Positions 10,523 through 19,677 of a stretch of DNA of 64,000 bases are shown here, one piece after another. This stretch comes from Diaporthe sp. PMI_573 (Eukaryota; Ascomycota; Sordariomycetes; Diaporthales; Diaporthaceae), in assembly GCA_021399435.1 (NCBI GenBank), contig JAJTUP010000125.1:1-64000 (forward strand). The letters are read 5' to 3'. Position 1 is the first letter of the stretch, and the number at the start of each line of letters is the position of its first letter. Under the pieces are notes generated by a model that saw nothing but the letters and a program-made list of their open reading frames with translations, ran no database searches and was not told where the DNA came from. The position numbers were made by a program, and so were the translations under genes.

Positions 10523-11656
10523 ATGCCAATTCTTGGGAAGGCTACTTTTCTCATTGCCTTCTTTAAGAAAGCCAAATTGCAGTTGTCAAGGCTTCGCATT
10601 CATCAGCAGGAATGCTACGGGCAGCGCAAGGCGTTCATTACTGCTGCAATCACACGCTGGGGAACACAACTTGCTGCTGTTAAGTCTGTGTTTGACAACA
10701 AAGACGCCCTTCGAGCTTTCGCACGCGATCCAGTTATTCTCAACGGAATGACGCAGGTAATTGTCAAAGAGGAGGAACAAGTGACACAGTCAAGTCTACA
10801 TCAGGTGATATCATATATCAATGATGTCGAATTTTGGGCCAATCTGGAAATGTTATTCAAAGTTCTTCAGCCGATTGGCCATGCCCAAGCCAACTCAGAA
10901 CGCGACCGCGCGGGTCTTGGCGAGGTTATTCCACGTTGGCTATCCATTCAGGCTTCATGGGACGCATTGGAAAAGGCTGGTCAAGACCCACTAATAAACC
11001 ACCAAGAACTGAAAGCGTTACGAAAGCAACGGTTTGACGCGCAAACGGACGACATACACTACATGGCCTTTGCTTTGGACCCTGCCACTACCGACCCGAA
11101 GCACCATTTGTTGACCACAGACATTGTCAGAAGAGCACACAACTTTCTTGAGGACAACACCAACGCCGAGGAATACGGCAATATCTTCCGGGAGTTTTGT
11201 CAATTTAGGGCTCGGGAGGGCAACCTCTTTGGCCCAGGAAGTCGCATATACAGAGCAGCATCCGAGGGAACTCCACACCACCAACACGTCCTTGACAGTT
11301 GGCGGTATCTTCATTCTATGAATGTATCACTCGCTGCATTGGCCAAACGAGTCCTGGGCGCTTTGGCTAATTCCGTACCTTCTGAGAGATCTTTTTCCAC
11401 GATCAATTTCCTCCACAACAAGATTCGCAATCGTCTTACTGTCACTAGCACCAATAAATTGACATTCATATATATGAATAGTCGGGTGTTAAGAAGACTT
11501 GAGACGGCCCAAGAGACACCTTGGAGAATGCCGAGCGGCCAATCCTGGGAGACGGCTGACGTGAAGTTGCTCTTAGAGCTCGAGGACGACTTCCAGGACT
11601 GCATTTTTGTAGATGCAGGCACGGACGCAGAGACAGAGTCTGTTTATTCACGTTGA
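10523..11656 (+). mobile_element. hAT-family transposase, 5'-truncated
   Basis: The 377-residue frame is the C-terminal half of a hAT transposase. It shows the RNase H-like core region (RKAFITAAITRWGTQLAAV) and the C-terminal dimerisation region (LANSVPSERSFSTINF followed by HNKIRNRLT). The BED zinc finger and the N-terminal part of the catalytic domain are missing. Frames at 10268-10500 hold scraps of the preceding region interrupted by stops. It therefore looks inactive. hAT elements leave 8-bp target duplications; I could not find matching ends. Confidence 0.85.
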
Positions 11657-11903
11657 AATGTAAATAGGTTGGCTTTCGAGATATATAATATTATCGTATT
11701 GAAGTAGCAAGTCTGGGAGTTTTGGCGAAGAAACGAGCACGGAGCCGTTGCACGGGGGTATGGACCTCTTGTACCCGCACAGCCAATTTTGGTGTGATCG
11801 GTACCTCATCCCCGACGAATACCAATGACACCAGACTGTATGTGCGTATATCATTCCACCGACGCCGTTTCGTAGTCACCAAATAGTACTTGGAAGCACG
11901 TGA

Positions 11904-11945
11904 TAAATGACGCGTCATAAACCTCGGGTTTATGACCGTCATTTA
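11904..11945. repeat. Near-perfect inverted repeat
   Basis: A 20-nt arm (11904-11923) and a 19-nt arm (11927-11945) are complementary apart from a one-base gap, around a 3-nt spacer. Immediately downstream a 12-nt unit, ggtaatttacct, occurs twice. This could be a transposon end or a hairpin insertion at the border of the TPR fragment. Confidence 0.85.
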
Positions 11946-11989
11946 CCTAGGGGTTTTGGTAATTTACCTCCTGGTAATTTACCTCGAGG

Positions 11990-12240
11990 CATCCCTATCC
12001 GAGAGGAGGATCATTCACGACTCGCTTCAGAACAAGTGCTTGCAAGTGCCCACCTCTCTGACCGGCGGATCAAGGAGGCAATAAAGATGTTTGAGCATGT
12101 AGTTGAGGTTGACAAGAGGACACTGCGAGAGGAGGATGATTCCCGACTCGCTTCAGAACACTCACTCGCAAGGGCTTACCTCTCTGACCGGCGGATCGAA
12201 GAGGCGATTGAGATGCGAGAATCTTCCTCGTCAGAGGAGG
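11990..12240 (+). pseudogene. TPR repeat fragment (kinesin-light-chain type)
   Basis: About two 42-residue tetratricopeptide units are visible, with the repeated core EEDxSRLASEHxLARAYLSDRR followed by IEEAIEM or IKEAIKM. In filamentous fungi this unit typically forms the C-terminal repeats of NB-ARC/NLR-like or kinesin-light-chain-like proteins. No NB-ARC motif is present nearby, and the frame ends soon after, so this is a fragment. The two units are alike at DNA level too, which is common for such repeats. Confidence 0.7.
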
Positions 12241-12287
12241 TCCGCACACCGCTTATTTGTTCATGGTCGTGGAATTCCTCAGGGTGA

Positions 12288-12867
12288 TGGCTGAAGGCAA
12301 AGAGAAGGAGACTGTGGCGGGTGCGAGTGGTGAGAGACTTCATTCTTGATGTGATAGCACTCGCTGATCGCTCATCAAGCCGTTTCGAGACCGACTAGTT
12401 GAGGTTAGTTTTGCGCACTAAGGATGATTCTGTGACGCGTCTTACCTTTAGCCTCGACAGACTGAACAGTGGTGTCTTGTTGAATGTAGGTGCTACTCCC
12501 AGTCTGCGAACCGGCATACCATGATGGGTGGATATCACTATGATTATTGATCTGGCCTCCCGCGGCAGTCGTGCGGCAGCATAATCCGTCGCACTCCATC
12601 GTACTGGTCCATGATCCAGAGATAGAGCAATGCCCATCGGAGGTTGCGGTGGCAAGTAAAAGCATGGATGGAGAAGGCGGTTCCGGGAACTTAGTCTGTG
12701 TACTGGAGAGAACTTTAATAGGTAGTGAGAATGGGCAGCCCTTACCCACTTCGGCTTATGGTGTCGCGGCCAATGTTTGAATAGAGCAAGTTGACTGGTT
12801 TTCTGACTATAGAAATGAAAACAGAGATTCGCATAACCATTAATGGAGGGTACACAACTTTTCATAA
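12288..12867. other. Unassigned stretch
   Basis: Overlapping open frames on both strands (12395-12886 minus, 12547-12780 plus) show no motif or consistent gene structure. I see nothing I can name. Confidence 0.35.
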
Positions 12868-13371
12868 CTAAACAGGCTGCAACCAATCAGAGTTGGTATA
12901 ATGAGGGCATAGACGCTTTCTTTTCCCTTTCATCTTGCTCTTCATCTCCTCCAGCAGAATAGCAGCACCTACGTTGTGCCTAATCCTGCTCAAACCAGAC
13001 GTTTTGACGTGCCGCCTCAAGTGACTACGGAAATTGTCCAGTCTACCGAAAATTTTGGGAGTCTCGCAAAATTGACAACGCCATATTTCCGGATTTTGGG
13101 AATGAGCCCTAGGGTTGCGCATCAGCTTCTGTATGTCCGCCACACCTCTGGATATCAACGGGACCGACTCATTGTAATGCCTCTTTAGATGTTCGCGCCT
13201 TAGGTAGCTTTTCCCGTTACACTCAGGGTATTCGCATCTGTATGCGTTGGCTGCGGTCTTAGGGGCCGTACATGTTGCCACCTTTGCCTTCAGAGTGCGA
13301 GCCTCGTTGTAGTCGACCGTCGTCGTGCTTGTGCTGTGAGGGTTGCTAGAAGTATCAAGCAAGTGTGATGT
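12868..13371 (-). pseudogene. C2H2 zinc-finger protein, 5'-truncated
   Basis: The minus-strand frame encodes two zinc fingers: CEYPECNGKSYLRREHLKRH (Cx4C..Hx3H) and CQFCETPKIFGRLDNFRSH, which continues to a second His. A Lys/Arg-rich tail (KSKMKGKRKR) could act as a nuclear signal. The frame runs back to a TAG with no ATG, so the start is missing or lies in an upstream exon. The protein would bind DNA. A diverged copy of the same sequence lies at 63480-64000. Whether the 45-residue linker between fingers is coding or an unremoved intron cannot be decided by eye; here it is open. Confidence 0.65.
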
Positions 13372-13485
13372 CTCAAGCTTGATCGGGTGCTACTACTCTA
13401 AGAGTAGAGAATCAAATGTATATCCTCTTCTTGCGCCAAACACTTATAAATCTCATAGACATCGTTGATTATATAAGTTCTAACC

Positions 13486-14055
13486 ATGTCAGCTGATACT
13501 CTTAACGTACCTCCCAAAAACCGCGATACTGAAGGCGGACTTTTCAAATGGGCCGGTAATGACCACGATGCGAGCGAACGACCCAAGTTATATAATATCC
13601 TGTTCCAAGCAAAGTCTTTCAGAAGCTGCACCAGAACCCTAAACATGATTTGGGATAGGGACTCGCTAGCCGTGGCTCTAAATGACACCCCCGAAGCTTA
13701 CAGAATACAAGTCTTAAGACAACTTCGAACTCGCAATCGTCGTGCATATGAGGAAATTGCTAGCAGGCTCTCAAAACTTCAAGAAGCTGTCTACAAAAAC
13801 AAGCTTGACCTAACTTTTCTCTATCCCCGCATTGCAACAAAGAACTTTATGGCAACATTGCCCCATGAAGCACACCAATGCTATGAGTGCAAAAAGGAGT
13901 TCAAGGAGTTTTCAGACATCATCTGGAGTCCATGCAACAGGCATGTCCAATGTACTGAGTGCTGGCGCAGTATTATTGATAGGGCGCCAGCTAGCCCATA
14001 CAATCCTTGGGGCTGCGTATGTGGCCCCAAATTGATATATGGTCACTCAAATTAG
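13486..14055 (+). CDS. Small protein with RING-like zinc motif
   Basis: A single-exon 189-residue frame from ATG. The first two thirds are helical and charged. The C-terminus has a treble Cys/His cluster, CYECKKEFKEFSD, then CNRHVQCTECW, then WGCVCG. This resembles a compact RING/U-box-type zinc fold (C-x2-C ... C-x-H ... C-x2-C ... C-x-C), although spacing is not canonical. If it is a RING, ubiquitin-ligase activity would be expected; this is inference. The gene is divergent from the truncated C2H2 gene. A TATA-like sequence lies shortly upstream (tatataagttc). Confidence 0.55.
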   Translation: MSADTLNVPPKNRDTEGGLFKWAGNDHDASERPKLYNILFQAKSFRSCTRTLNMIWDRDSLAVALNDTPEAYRIQVLRQLRTRNRRAYEEIASRLSKLQEAVYKNKLDLTFLYPRIATKNFMATLPHEAHQCYECKKEFKEFSDIIWSPCNRHVQCTECWRSIIDRAPASPYNPWGCVCGPKLIYGHSN

Positions 14056-14917
14056 ATGTCGCACACCTGGCCGACGAGGCAGATCATCTACCCTATTGAC
14101 GTTCAATATCGGCCATGAGTCTAGGCCTGATGAATTGTATGATCTGAGAGATGACTTAAAGACTGGAAATCTCGACTTACTAAAGCTCGGCGACTTCTAA
14201 TTGCTAATCCTGTCAGAAAATGCAGACTTCATCGAGGCTTAGCAGGCGAAGAAGGCAATGTTTGTCAAGGTGATGTGTAACAGTGTGATGGAAATGCAAT
14301 CCCATGGGATCGGACGTCTTTCGTCTAGTGCTTACTTTGCTAGGGTTTTGATTTGCCCCTAACCTATACTTTGTCTTTCATTAACGTTATTCTCTTTTTT
14401 CTTTCTGCATAATTTCTCTTGTTACGTATAGTCAACTTCCTGAAGCAAGTAGAGGAACAAAAAGAAAGTACTAGTTTGAACCGCGGAATGAAATAACGTG
14501 GAATTGCCGTGCCCAACGTTTCGATGCGGGATCACCGACGCGCCGATTCTGTCATTCCTTCTTTCGCATTCCATGATTGACTATTAAGATGGAGTTTTCT
14601 ACTTTGAAAAGTCCTTTACGGATTTTCTTGGCATGAGTACTTATGTCTACCGTAATGTCCTTTCCCCATTATTCTTCACAATCGGTACGGAGGACCAGGC
14701 AAATATAAAGTCCTCACAATTTTCAAGCCATGCTGAATAAGAAGCTTTGGTATGGTGCATGCCTTGCTTCAGTTCCTACTCATGCACGAAGTGGTGCTCC
14801 CACACAAGACGTGTAATGCAGACACACAAGGCGCTTGATTGTTAAAATAGCCCTAACGAGGAACAGGAAACTTTCTAGTCCGCCAAATATGTCTCAGATT
14901 TACATTTCTGATGACAT
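14056..14917. other. Intergenic region without supported gene
   Basis: No long open frame. AT-rich and pyrimidine-rich tracts (for example 14370-14420) are the only noticeable features. Confidence 0.5.
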
Positions 14918-15367
14918 TCACGAGGATGTTGAAGCATTCGCGCGGCAAGAAGTGGTTGACTTGGACGACAAGACGCCAGCTGGCGGTACGTTGGTGCAGA
15001 ATTGGATTTCATACTGTGCGCACAGACATGGGTTGAGGGCATTCCCAGCGTCCTTCTCGCCGCCCAACATATCGCGAAGCTCCATGAATTTTCTGTTGGG
15101 GTTGGGGATAGCCTTTCGTTTCTTGGCCTTCATGCGCTCAACTTGAGCCTCAAGCTCTGGAATCCTCTCGTGTGCGAGGGCCAATTCGGCTTGTTCGGCA
15201 TCAAATGCGATGGCTATCTTCCTGAATTCGAGTCGATCTGATGCCGTAGATTGGGGGTCAGCGAGGTCCATGATATGTGGCCCAGATTTGGGCACCTCAT
15301 CGTCAGAAACCGGCTCTCTTTGAGCACGGCGTTTCTCCTTGTCAGCTTGAATTTCTGGGTGTATCAA
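14918..15367 (-). mobile_element. Pogo/Fot-like transposase tail
   Basis: The 149-residue minus-strand frame matches the C-terminal tail style of fungal pogo-like transposases: a region with RLEFRKIAIAFDAEQAELA, a helical segment IPELEAQVERM, the basic KAKKRKAIPNPNRKF and a short end. The DDE catalytic domain and CENP-B-type HTH are absent upstream. Identification rests on composition and motif order rather than a catalytic signature. It is adjacent to the 3' end of the unknown gene ending at 15342. Confidence 0.55.
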
Positions 15368-15895
15368 GGCTTGGCATACAGATGATGTCGCCGTTCTGTG
15401 TAGAGCTCAGTCCGGCACTCTCCTGGCCCTGAGAGATAGAAGCTTGGACATAGGAGGGGGCTCACCATATCACGTAAGCCTCTCCATTTGGCGCACCAGC
15501 AGGGACTAGGAATTCATTTCTCTGTCGCTCGAAACACCCTCCCTGATCAAAGATAAATGTGACAGGGTTAAACTCTGGACTGGAAAAGAAGAGATGTGCT
15601 TGGCACTTGTTCCAGAACGGGTGATCGTACCTAAATCTAGATGAGTTCAGTGATGGACTAGGAGGGAATCAATCACAACTTACACTGCCGAGACGGTAGA
15701 TATACCAGCAATTAGGGGTAGCTGAGGTGTTGTTAAACAAAGAGTTCCGAGAACATTACCTGTAGCTAATGTCGTGGTACTCATGGTTGCGGTCGACAGC
15801 AATGGTGTAATAGTCTTGACAAGATCGAAACACACGACAATGGAATTCAAAAGCAATTTCAAAGGGTAGGAGAGTAAGTATAAATAGGATACCAT
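15342..15895 (-). CDS. Spliced small hypothetical protein
   Basis: Three in-phase exons can be built: 15895-15684, 15636-15474 and 15428-15342, with introns 15683-15637 (GTAAGT..CTAG, 47 bp) and 15473-15429 (GTGATA..CTCAG, 45 bp). The product begins with a hydrophobic stretch (YLLSYPLKLLLNSIVVCF), followed by a segment containing YDHPFWNKCQAHLFFSS and IFDQGGCFERQ. The conserved-looking Trp/Cys pattern suggests a real small domain, possibly secreted, but I do not recognise it. The second donor is weak, and the start could also be the ATG ending at 15783. Overlap with the pogo tail suggests the 3' end may be disrupted. Confidence 0.4.
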
Positions 15896-16019
15896 TAGTT
15901 AGTCCTAACTTCAAAGCTTATTTAAGAAGACCGGTCTTGGTTAAGAGCCTACCCTTCTCTAAATAATTCCTAGCAACACAAGTGGCAGGATATTCCCTCC
16001 AACAATTTCATCCTCCACG

Positions 16020-16547
16020 ATGTATCCTGAAGAAATGGCGAGGCTTAACGAGACGAATACGTCTGTGAATGAAGCTAAGGAAGCCAAATCGAAGGCTGCA
16101 TATCTCAAAGAACTAGTTCACAGGGCGATGCACCGAGCCGTTGGCAAGTTAAAAGCATCTTGTAAAGTTTCAACATTTTCTCCATCAATCGATGGTTCAG
16201 AAGATCACAAGAAAATTAATGCGCGCTATTGTGAGAGAGAGTGTGAAGCTTGTCGACCGCGCAACATCGCGGTGTCTACTGGGCAGCAGCATGGAAAACA
16301 GTCTTCATGCTCTATAATTGATGAGGCAGCCTCTGATGTCGATGTTTTTAGGTTAGTAGACATCGGAAAACGGATGTCTGAGGAAGAGCTCGAATTTTGG
16401 GATCCGCTTGAAATTTCTGCACCCCTCATGAGACCATATAACAATCCTCGGGGCACGCAGGACTCGCTGAGTCCAGAAGCAGCGAAATTTTACTTTCCAC
16501 GCGGATTACAACCAGTGACTCCGATAGAGTGGCCTGCCGCTAATTGA
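16020..16547 (+). CDS. Hypothetical protein, 175 residues
   Basis: A single open frame from ATG. The N-terminus is helical and Lys/Ala/Glu-rich, the middle has a Cys pair (CERECEAC), and the C-terminus is Pro-rich. No signal peptide or membrane segment and no recognised domain. It might be one exon of a larger gene. Confidence 0.35.
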   Translation: MYPEEMARLNETNTSVNEAKEAKSKAAYLKELVHRAMHRAVGKLKASCKVSTFSPSIDGSEDHKKINARYCERECEACRPRNIAVSTGQQHGKQSSCSIIDEAASDVDVFRLVDIGKRMSEEELEFWDPLEISAPLMRPYNNPRGTQDSLSPEAAKFYFPRGLQPVTPIEWPAAN

Positions 16548-16591
16548 ACGGGAGACTCTGTGGATGATGCTTGTCGTGAGGTCGTGGCAAG

Positions 16592-17128
16592 TTAAGGAGA
16601 AGACTTCGGATGCTTGATCTGTTGGGATCGGCTCCTGGGGCTTGGAAAGGGCTTCGGTTCTCTCGATATGTCACAAAATTGGCCACCTAGGGGGCTTGTA
16701 CGCTGGATAATGGGAACTGTTGGTGGAGAGGTTTCAGAACTTAGTGAAGCACCGGCCTCAGAAGATTCAGTCGTGCTAGCAGCGGATATCGATCTTGGAG
16801 ATATCATCACGGGCGAGTTACTTAGCACGGGTGATTCCATCATATACGGTTGACAGTTTCGTTTGCAGTAAAATGGGTAATGTTTAAGATAAATAAATAA
16901 CATCTGAGCAATCACGTCGAAAGCAGGATAGCCTTTCAGCTCCGGGACCGACGCATATTTATAGAAACGAAACCTGTTTTGAGTTGCATCAAATAACCAA
17001 ACAGTCAATGCAGTCACTTGATTGAAAGAAAGCCTCTTCGTACGGCGTAAATTGTATGCATTGTACTTTACTCCAACACCTTTTACGACATTGATGAGTA
17101 CTGTTCTTCTACGGTGTTGTCTGATCAT
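16592..17128 (-). CDS. Hypothetical protein, 178 residues
   Basis: An open frame from ATG. The first half is basic and aromatic (NQVTALTVWLFDATQNRFRF), and the second half is Ser/Thr/Pro-rich with a basic end. An open frame also exists on the opposite strand (16614-16853), so the coding strand is not certain. I cannot assign a function. Confidence 0.25.
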   Translation of the reverse strand: MIRQHRRRTVLINVVKGVGVKYNAYNLRRTKRLSFNQVTALTVWLFDATQNRFRFYKYASVPELKGYPAFDVIAQMLFIYLKHYPFYCKRNCQPYMMESPVLSNSPVMISPRSISAASTTESSEAGASLSSETSPPTVPIIQRTSPLGGQFCDISREPKPFPSPRSRSQQIKHPKSSP

Positions 17129-17399
17129 TATTAATATATGGCAGACTTGGGGCGTGGGCTCTGGGGAATTGCATTACAGGCTTCCTGCACTTCTTACATA
17201 CTCACCTATTGAAGTCGTTCGATTCGCAGTGACTTACGACATAACGCAACTCCACCCAAAACCTGGTATTCCAAAATACCGAGGAATAATATATATCTTG
17301 AGGAACGAAAAAGCAGCAATACAGCCAAAGACTTAAAAATCGTGGGCTGTACAACGTAATAACCGAGACCTTTACAGGATTATATCCGTCTCCATCAAT

Positions 17400-17603
17400 A
17401 TGGAAAATTCAGCAGACAACCCAGGAAGGGACGCTTCCGGATGCTCAGATAGTCAAGAGAAAAAATTGGCTTGCCCTGTTTACAAAAAGGATCCTAAAAA
17501 GTTTTCTATTTGCAAGGAAAAGGGGTTCGAGGATACTAAAGGCGTCATAGACCATATACGTGAGGTTCATAGCATTGACGTGGCTCCTGCGCTTGAGAAT
17601 TAA
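17400..17603 (+). CDS. Fungal C2H2-like finger, short protein
   Basis: The 67-residue frame has the layout of the fungal single finger often written ACP-(Y/F)-YK-DP-K(Y/F)...HxxxxH: here ACPVYKKDPKKFSICK, then KGVIDHIREVH. Full-length members use this finger inside proteins of several hundred residues, so this is a small exon or truncated copy. Another frame stays open downstream to 17829 and might continue it after an intron. Confidence 0.45.
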   Translation: MENSADNPGRDASGCSDSQEKKLACPVYKKDPKKFSICKEKGFEDTKGVIDHIREVHSIDVAPALEN

Positions 17604-17829
17604 CGAAGATGAAGAGAGGGAGCTTTGCCGTGGGATTGATGAAAGTGAAATACAATTACTTCGGTGCAATTCACAACCGAGAGGAATTTCCGACGGTGGA
17701 GCAGCCCAGGACAACCTGGCTGTAAGCAGTAGTCGGCATGAAGTAGTTTTGATTCTTCATGCCCACAGGGCCTGTGCAGTCAGCACGGGGATATTCTGCG
17801 ATGTTGTTACCCAAATATTCTGGCCATAA

Positions 17830-18500
17830 CTAATGGTAGTAGTAAGGGTACTGGGAGTGGCGGCCGTGGTATATGTTGTGGACTGAATTCTGCTGAGAAT
17901 ATCGTTGTGCCTGAGCGTTATTGACAAACGGATAGTCAAACCAGTCGCTATAGAACTGACCTTTGCTGGACGTCGCGGAGACTGGGTACTCGGGCGTGCC
18001 ATAACCAGATTCTTGTGGGGTGAGCGGAGCGCTCGACCACGGGCCAACAGAGTACTGATTCCAACCAATATCTTGTGGGCGGTATCCTGCCTGCTGCTGG
18101 GCTTGTTCCGCGCGCTTCACACTAGAAAGGCGCTCATACTCGGCAACCTGTTGCTGGTCCCACAGGGTGTAGGCCTGGTTGCGAGGGCGAAGGAAGTCGG
18201 TATCGATGGGGGGCACAAGAGCTGCGAGCCTCTCGCGGCTGGCCAGAGTATGGGCCATCGTCTTGCGACCCATCCACTGGCCCCAGTTGTCCAACCAGGC
18301 ATTGGAACCCTCGCTCCAGGTTGACGTAGAGATTCCAGCCGATGCCCAAAAGCCACTCTGCCTCTAGCTTGTTCAACTCGGCAACCGAAACCCCCGCAGA
18401 CATCCAAGCTTCTAAGCTACAGCTATTATTTACGACTATCAATTTGGTTGACTTCCTTACAAGAATGGCTTCCCACTCTCACTTAGGGGATGTTCGGTGC
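17830..18500 (-). pseudogene. Pho85-type cyclin fragment (Pcl/Clg1-like), frameshifted
   Basis: The minus strand encodes the end of a cyclin box, AWMSAGVSVAELNKLEAEWL followed by LGIGWNLYVNLE, which is the conserved EL..LE..FL......L.V pattern of Pho85-type cyclins. The frame is then lost by one base near 18320, and the other frame continues naturally with SNAWLDNWGQWMGR and a Gln/Tyr/Pro-rich tail to the stop at 17830. A candidate 3' splice site lies just upstream (18430 region), but the first helices of the cyclin box are missing. I read it as a truncated, frameshifted duplicate of a core cell-cycle gene. A sequencing indel could mimic the frameshift but not the missing 5' half. Confidence 0.65.
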
Positions 18501-18654
18501 GCCGGCTGGCTAGAAGATGTGTGACGCGCAACAGCGCGATGAGGGCATCGCGAGGGCAATCTGACCCAGGCTCACTGGCTCGACGCAGACATAAGCCCAC
18601 GCCTTTATCTCGACCATTGATTTGCGGTAACTTTGTGCTTCTACTTGTGACAGG

Positions 18655-19639
18655 CTATTGTCTGGTAACCAGCCGAGGCAAGATGGCTAGGTTTTTGTCT
18701 ATCGTGGCGCATGCCGCATCGCATTTGGCGGACATCGCGAAATCATCCGCAATCAGACTACAGAAGTACACGCTAACGATGGTAACGAAGGGTATCCGGG
18801 CTGGCAACGGAAGTGGGCTGTTTTCGACACCTACCATGGCCTTGATGGCGGCGAGGTCCTCGCCGAGAAGCATAGTAGCAAAGTACGGCCTGTCATGCGT
18901 TTTGAATATGCTGGGCGCTACGTCCATACCCGGGCATCTGCATGCAAGGCATAGGTTAGCTCTTATATTTGTCGACTCGCCCGGTGAGAGCTCGGCGGCT
19001 GCAATGAATTGAGCCAACTCGGGTACTCGTCGCACGGGGCAGGGATCGGGCCACTTACATAAATTTTTCCACGAGAACCCAACCCAACGACAGGTCCTTG
19101 ATTAATTCATGCCATGGTGCCCCCTTTCCTTCCTCGCCTGTCTGGTCCATCGCCATCACCCAGTCCTCCGTAAGCTGCGCTTTGGATATGCAGCCGCTGC
19201 CCTTGGGGAATGTGGCGGTTACCCACGGCGAAGGAGCTTGCGATGCCTTTTTAAGCCGTTGCTTCCTTTTCCCACTTTCCTCGTCGAGTAGTCTCGTCAT
19301 CTCCGCCAGGCTGTCTGCCTCGCGGAGAAGGATCCCGCTCACTAGAGTAAGCGAGAGTCAGCCATGAGGTGTGGGTCTCGCAATTTAGGCAATAACTGGG
19401 TCAGCCAAAACAAGCAAATACTCACAATTCGTCGCGATCCAGTTAGGAAGCTGTCCCTGTGCTACCTCCGTCCAGAGCGCCGCAGTCTTTTTTACCAAGG
19501 CCAGGAGGTTTTCCAGGAAGGAGAGAAAGTCTATTTGCTCGAGAGTCAAGTACTCCTCGTCACTGACATCCCGGCGTCGTCTCCCTCAATGCCAGCACTG
19601 CAGTTGCTCATGCCAACGATCTGTGGCAACCACGAACAT
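18655..19639 (-). pseudogene. Three-exon unknown gene with in-frame stop
   Basis: Exons 19639-19426, 19341-19059 and 18937-18655 join in phase through introns 19425-19342 (GTGAGT..CTCTAG) and 19058-18938 (GTAAGT, GCTAAC branch, GCATGCAG). The protein reads smoothly across both junctions (NWIATN|LSGILLREADSL and VLVEKF|ICPGMDV). One TGA interrupts exon 1 at 19588-19586; CGA to TGA would explain it. The spliced product would be about 260 residues: a helical first half (EEYLTLEQIDFLSFLENLLA), a Lys-rich middle, and a hydrophobic C-terminal half. I do not recognise the family. If an upstream exon bypasses the stop, the gene could be functional. Confidence 0.5.
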
Positions 19640-19677
19640 TTTTGGACTAAACTACTATCATGCAAGCTTTAAACCTG

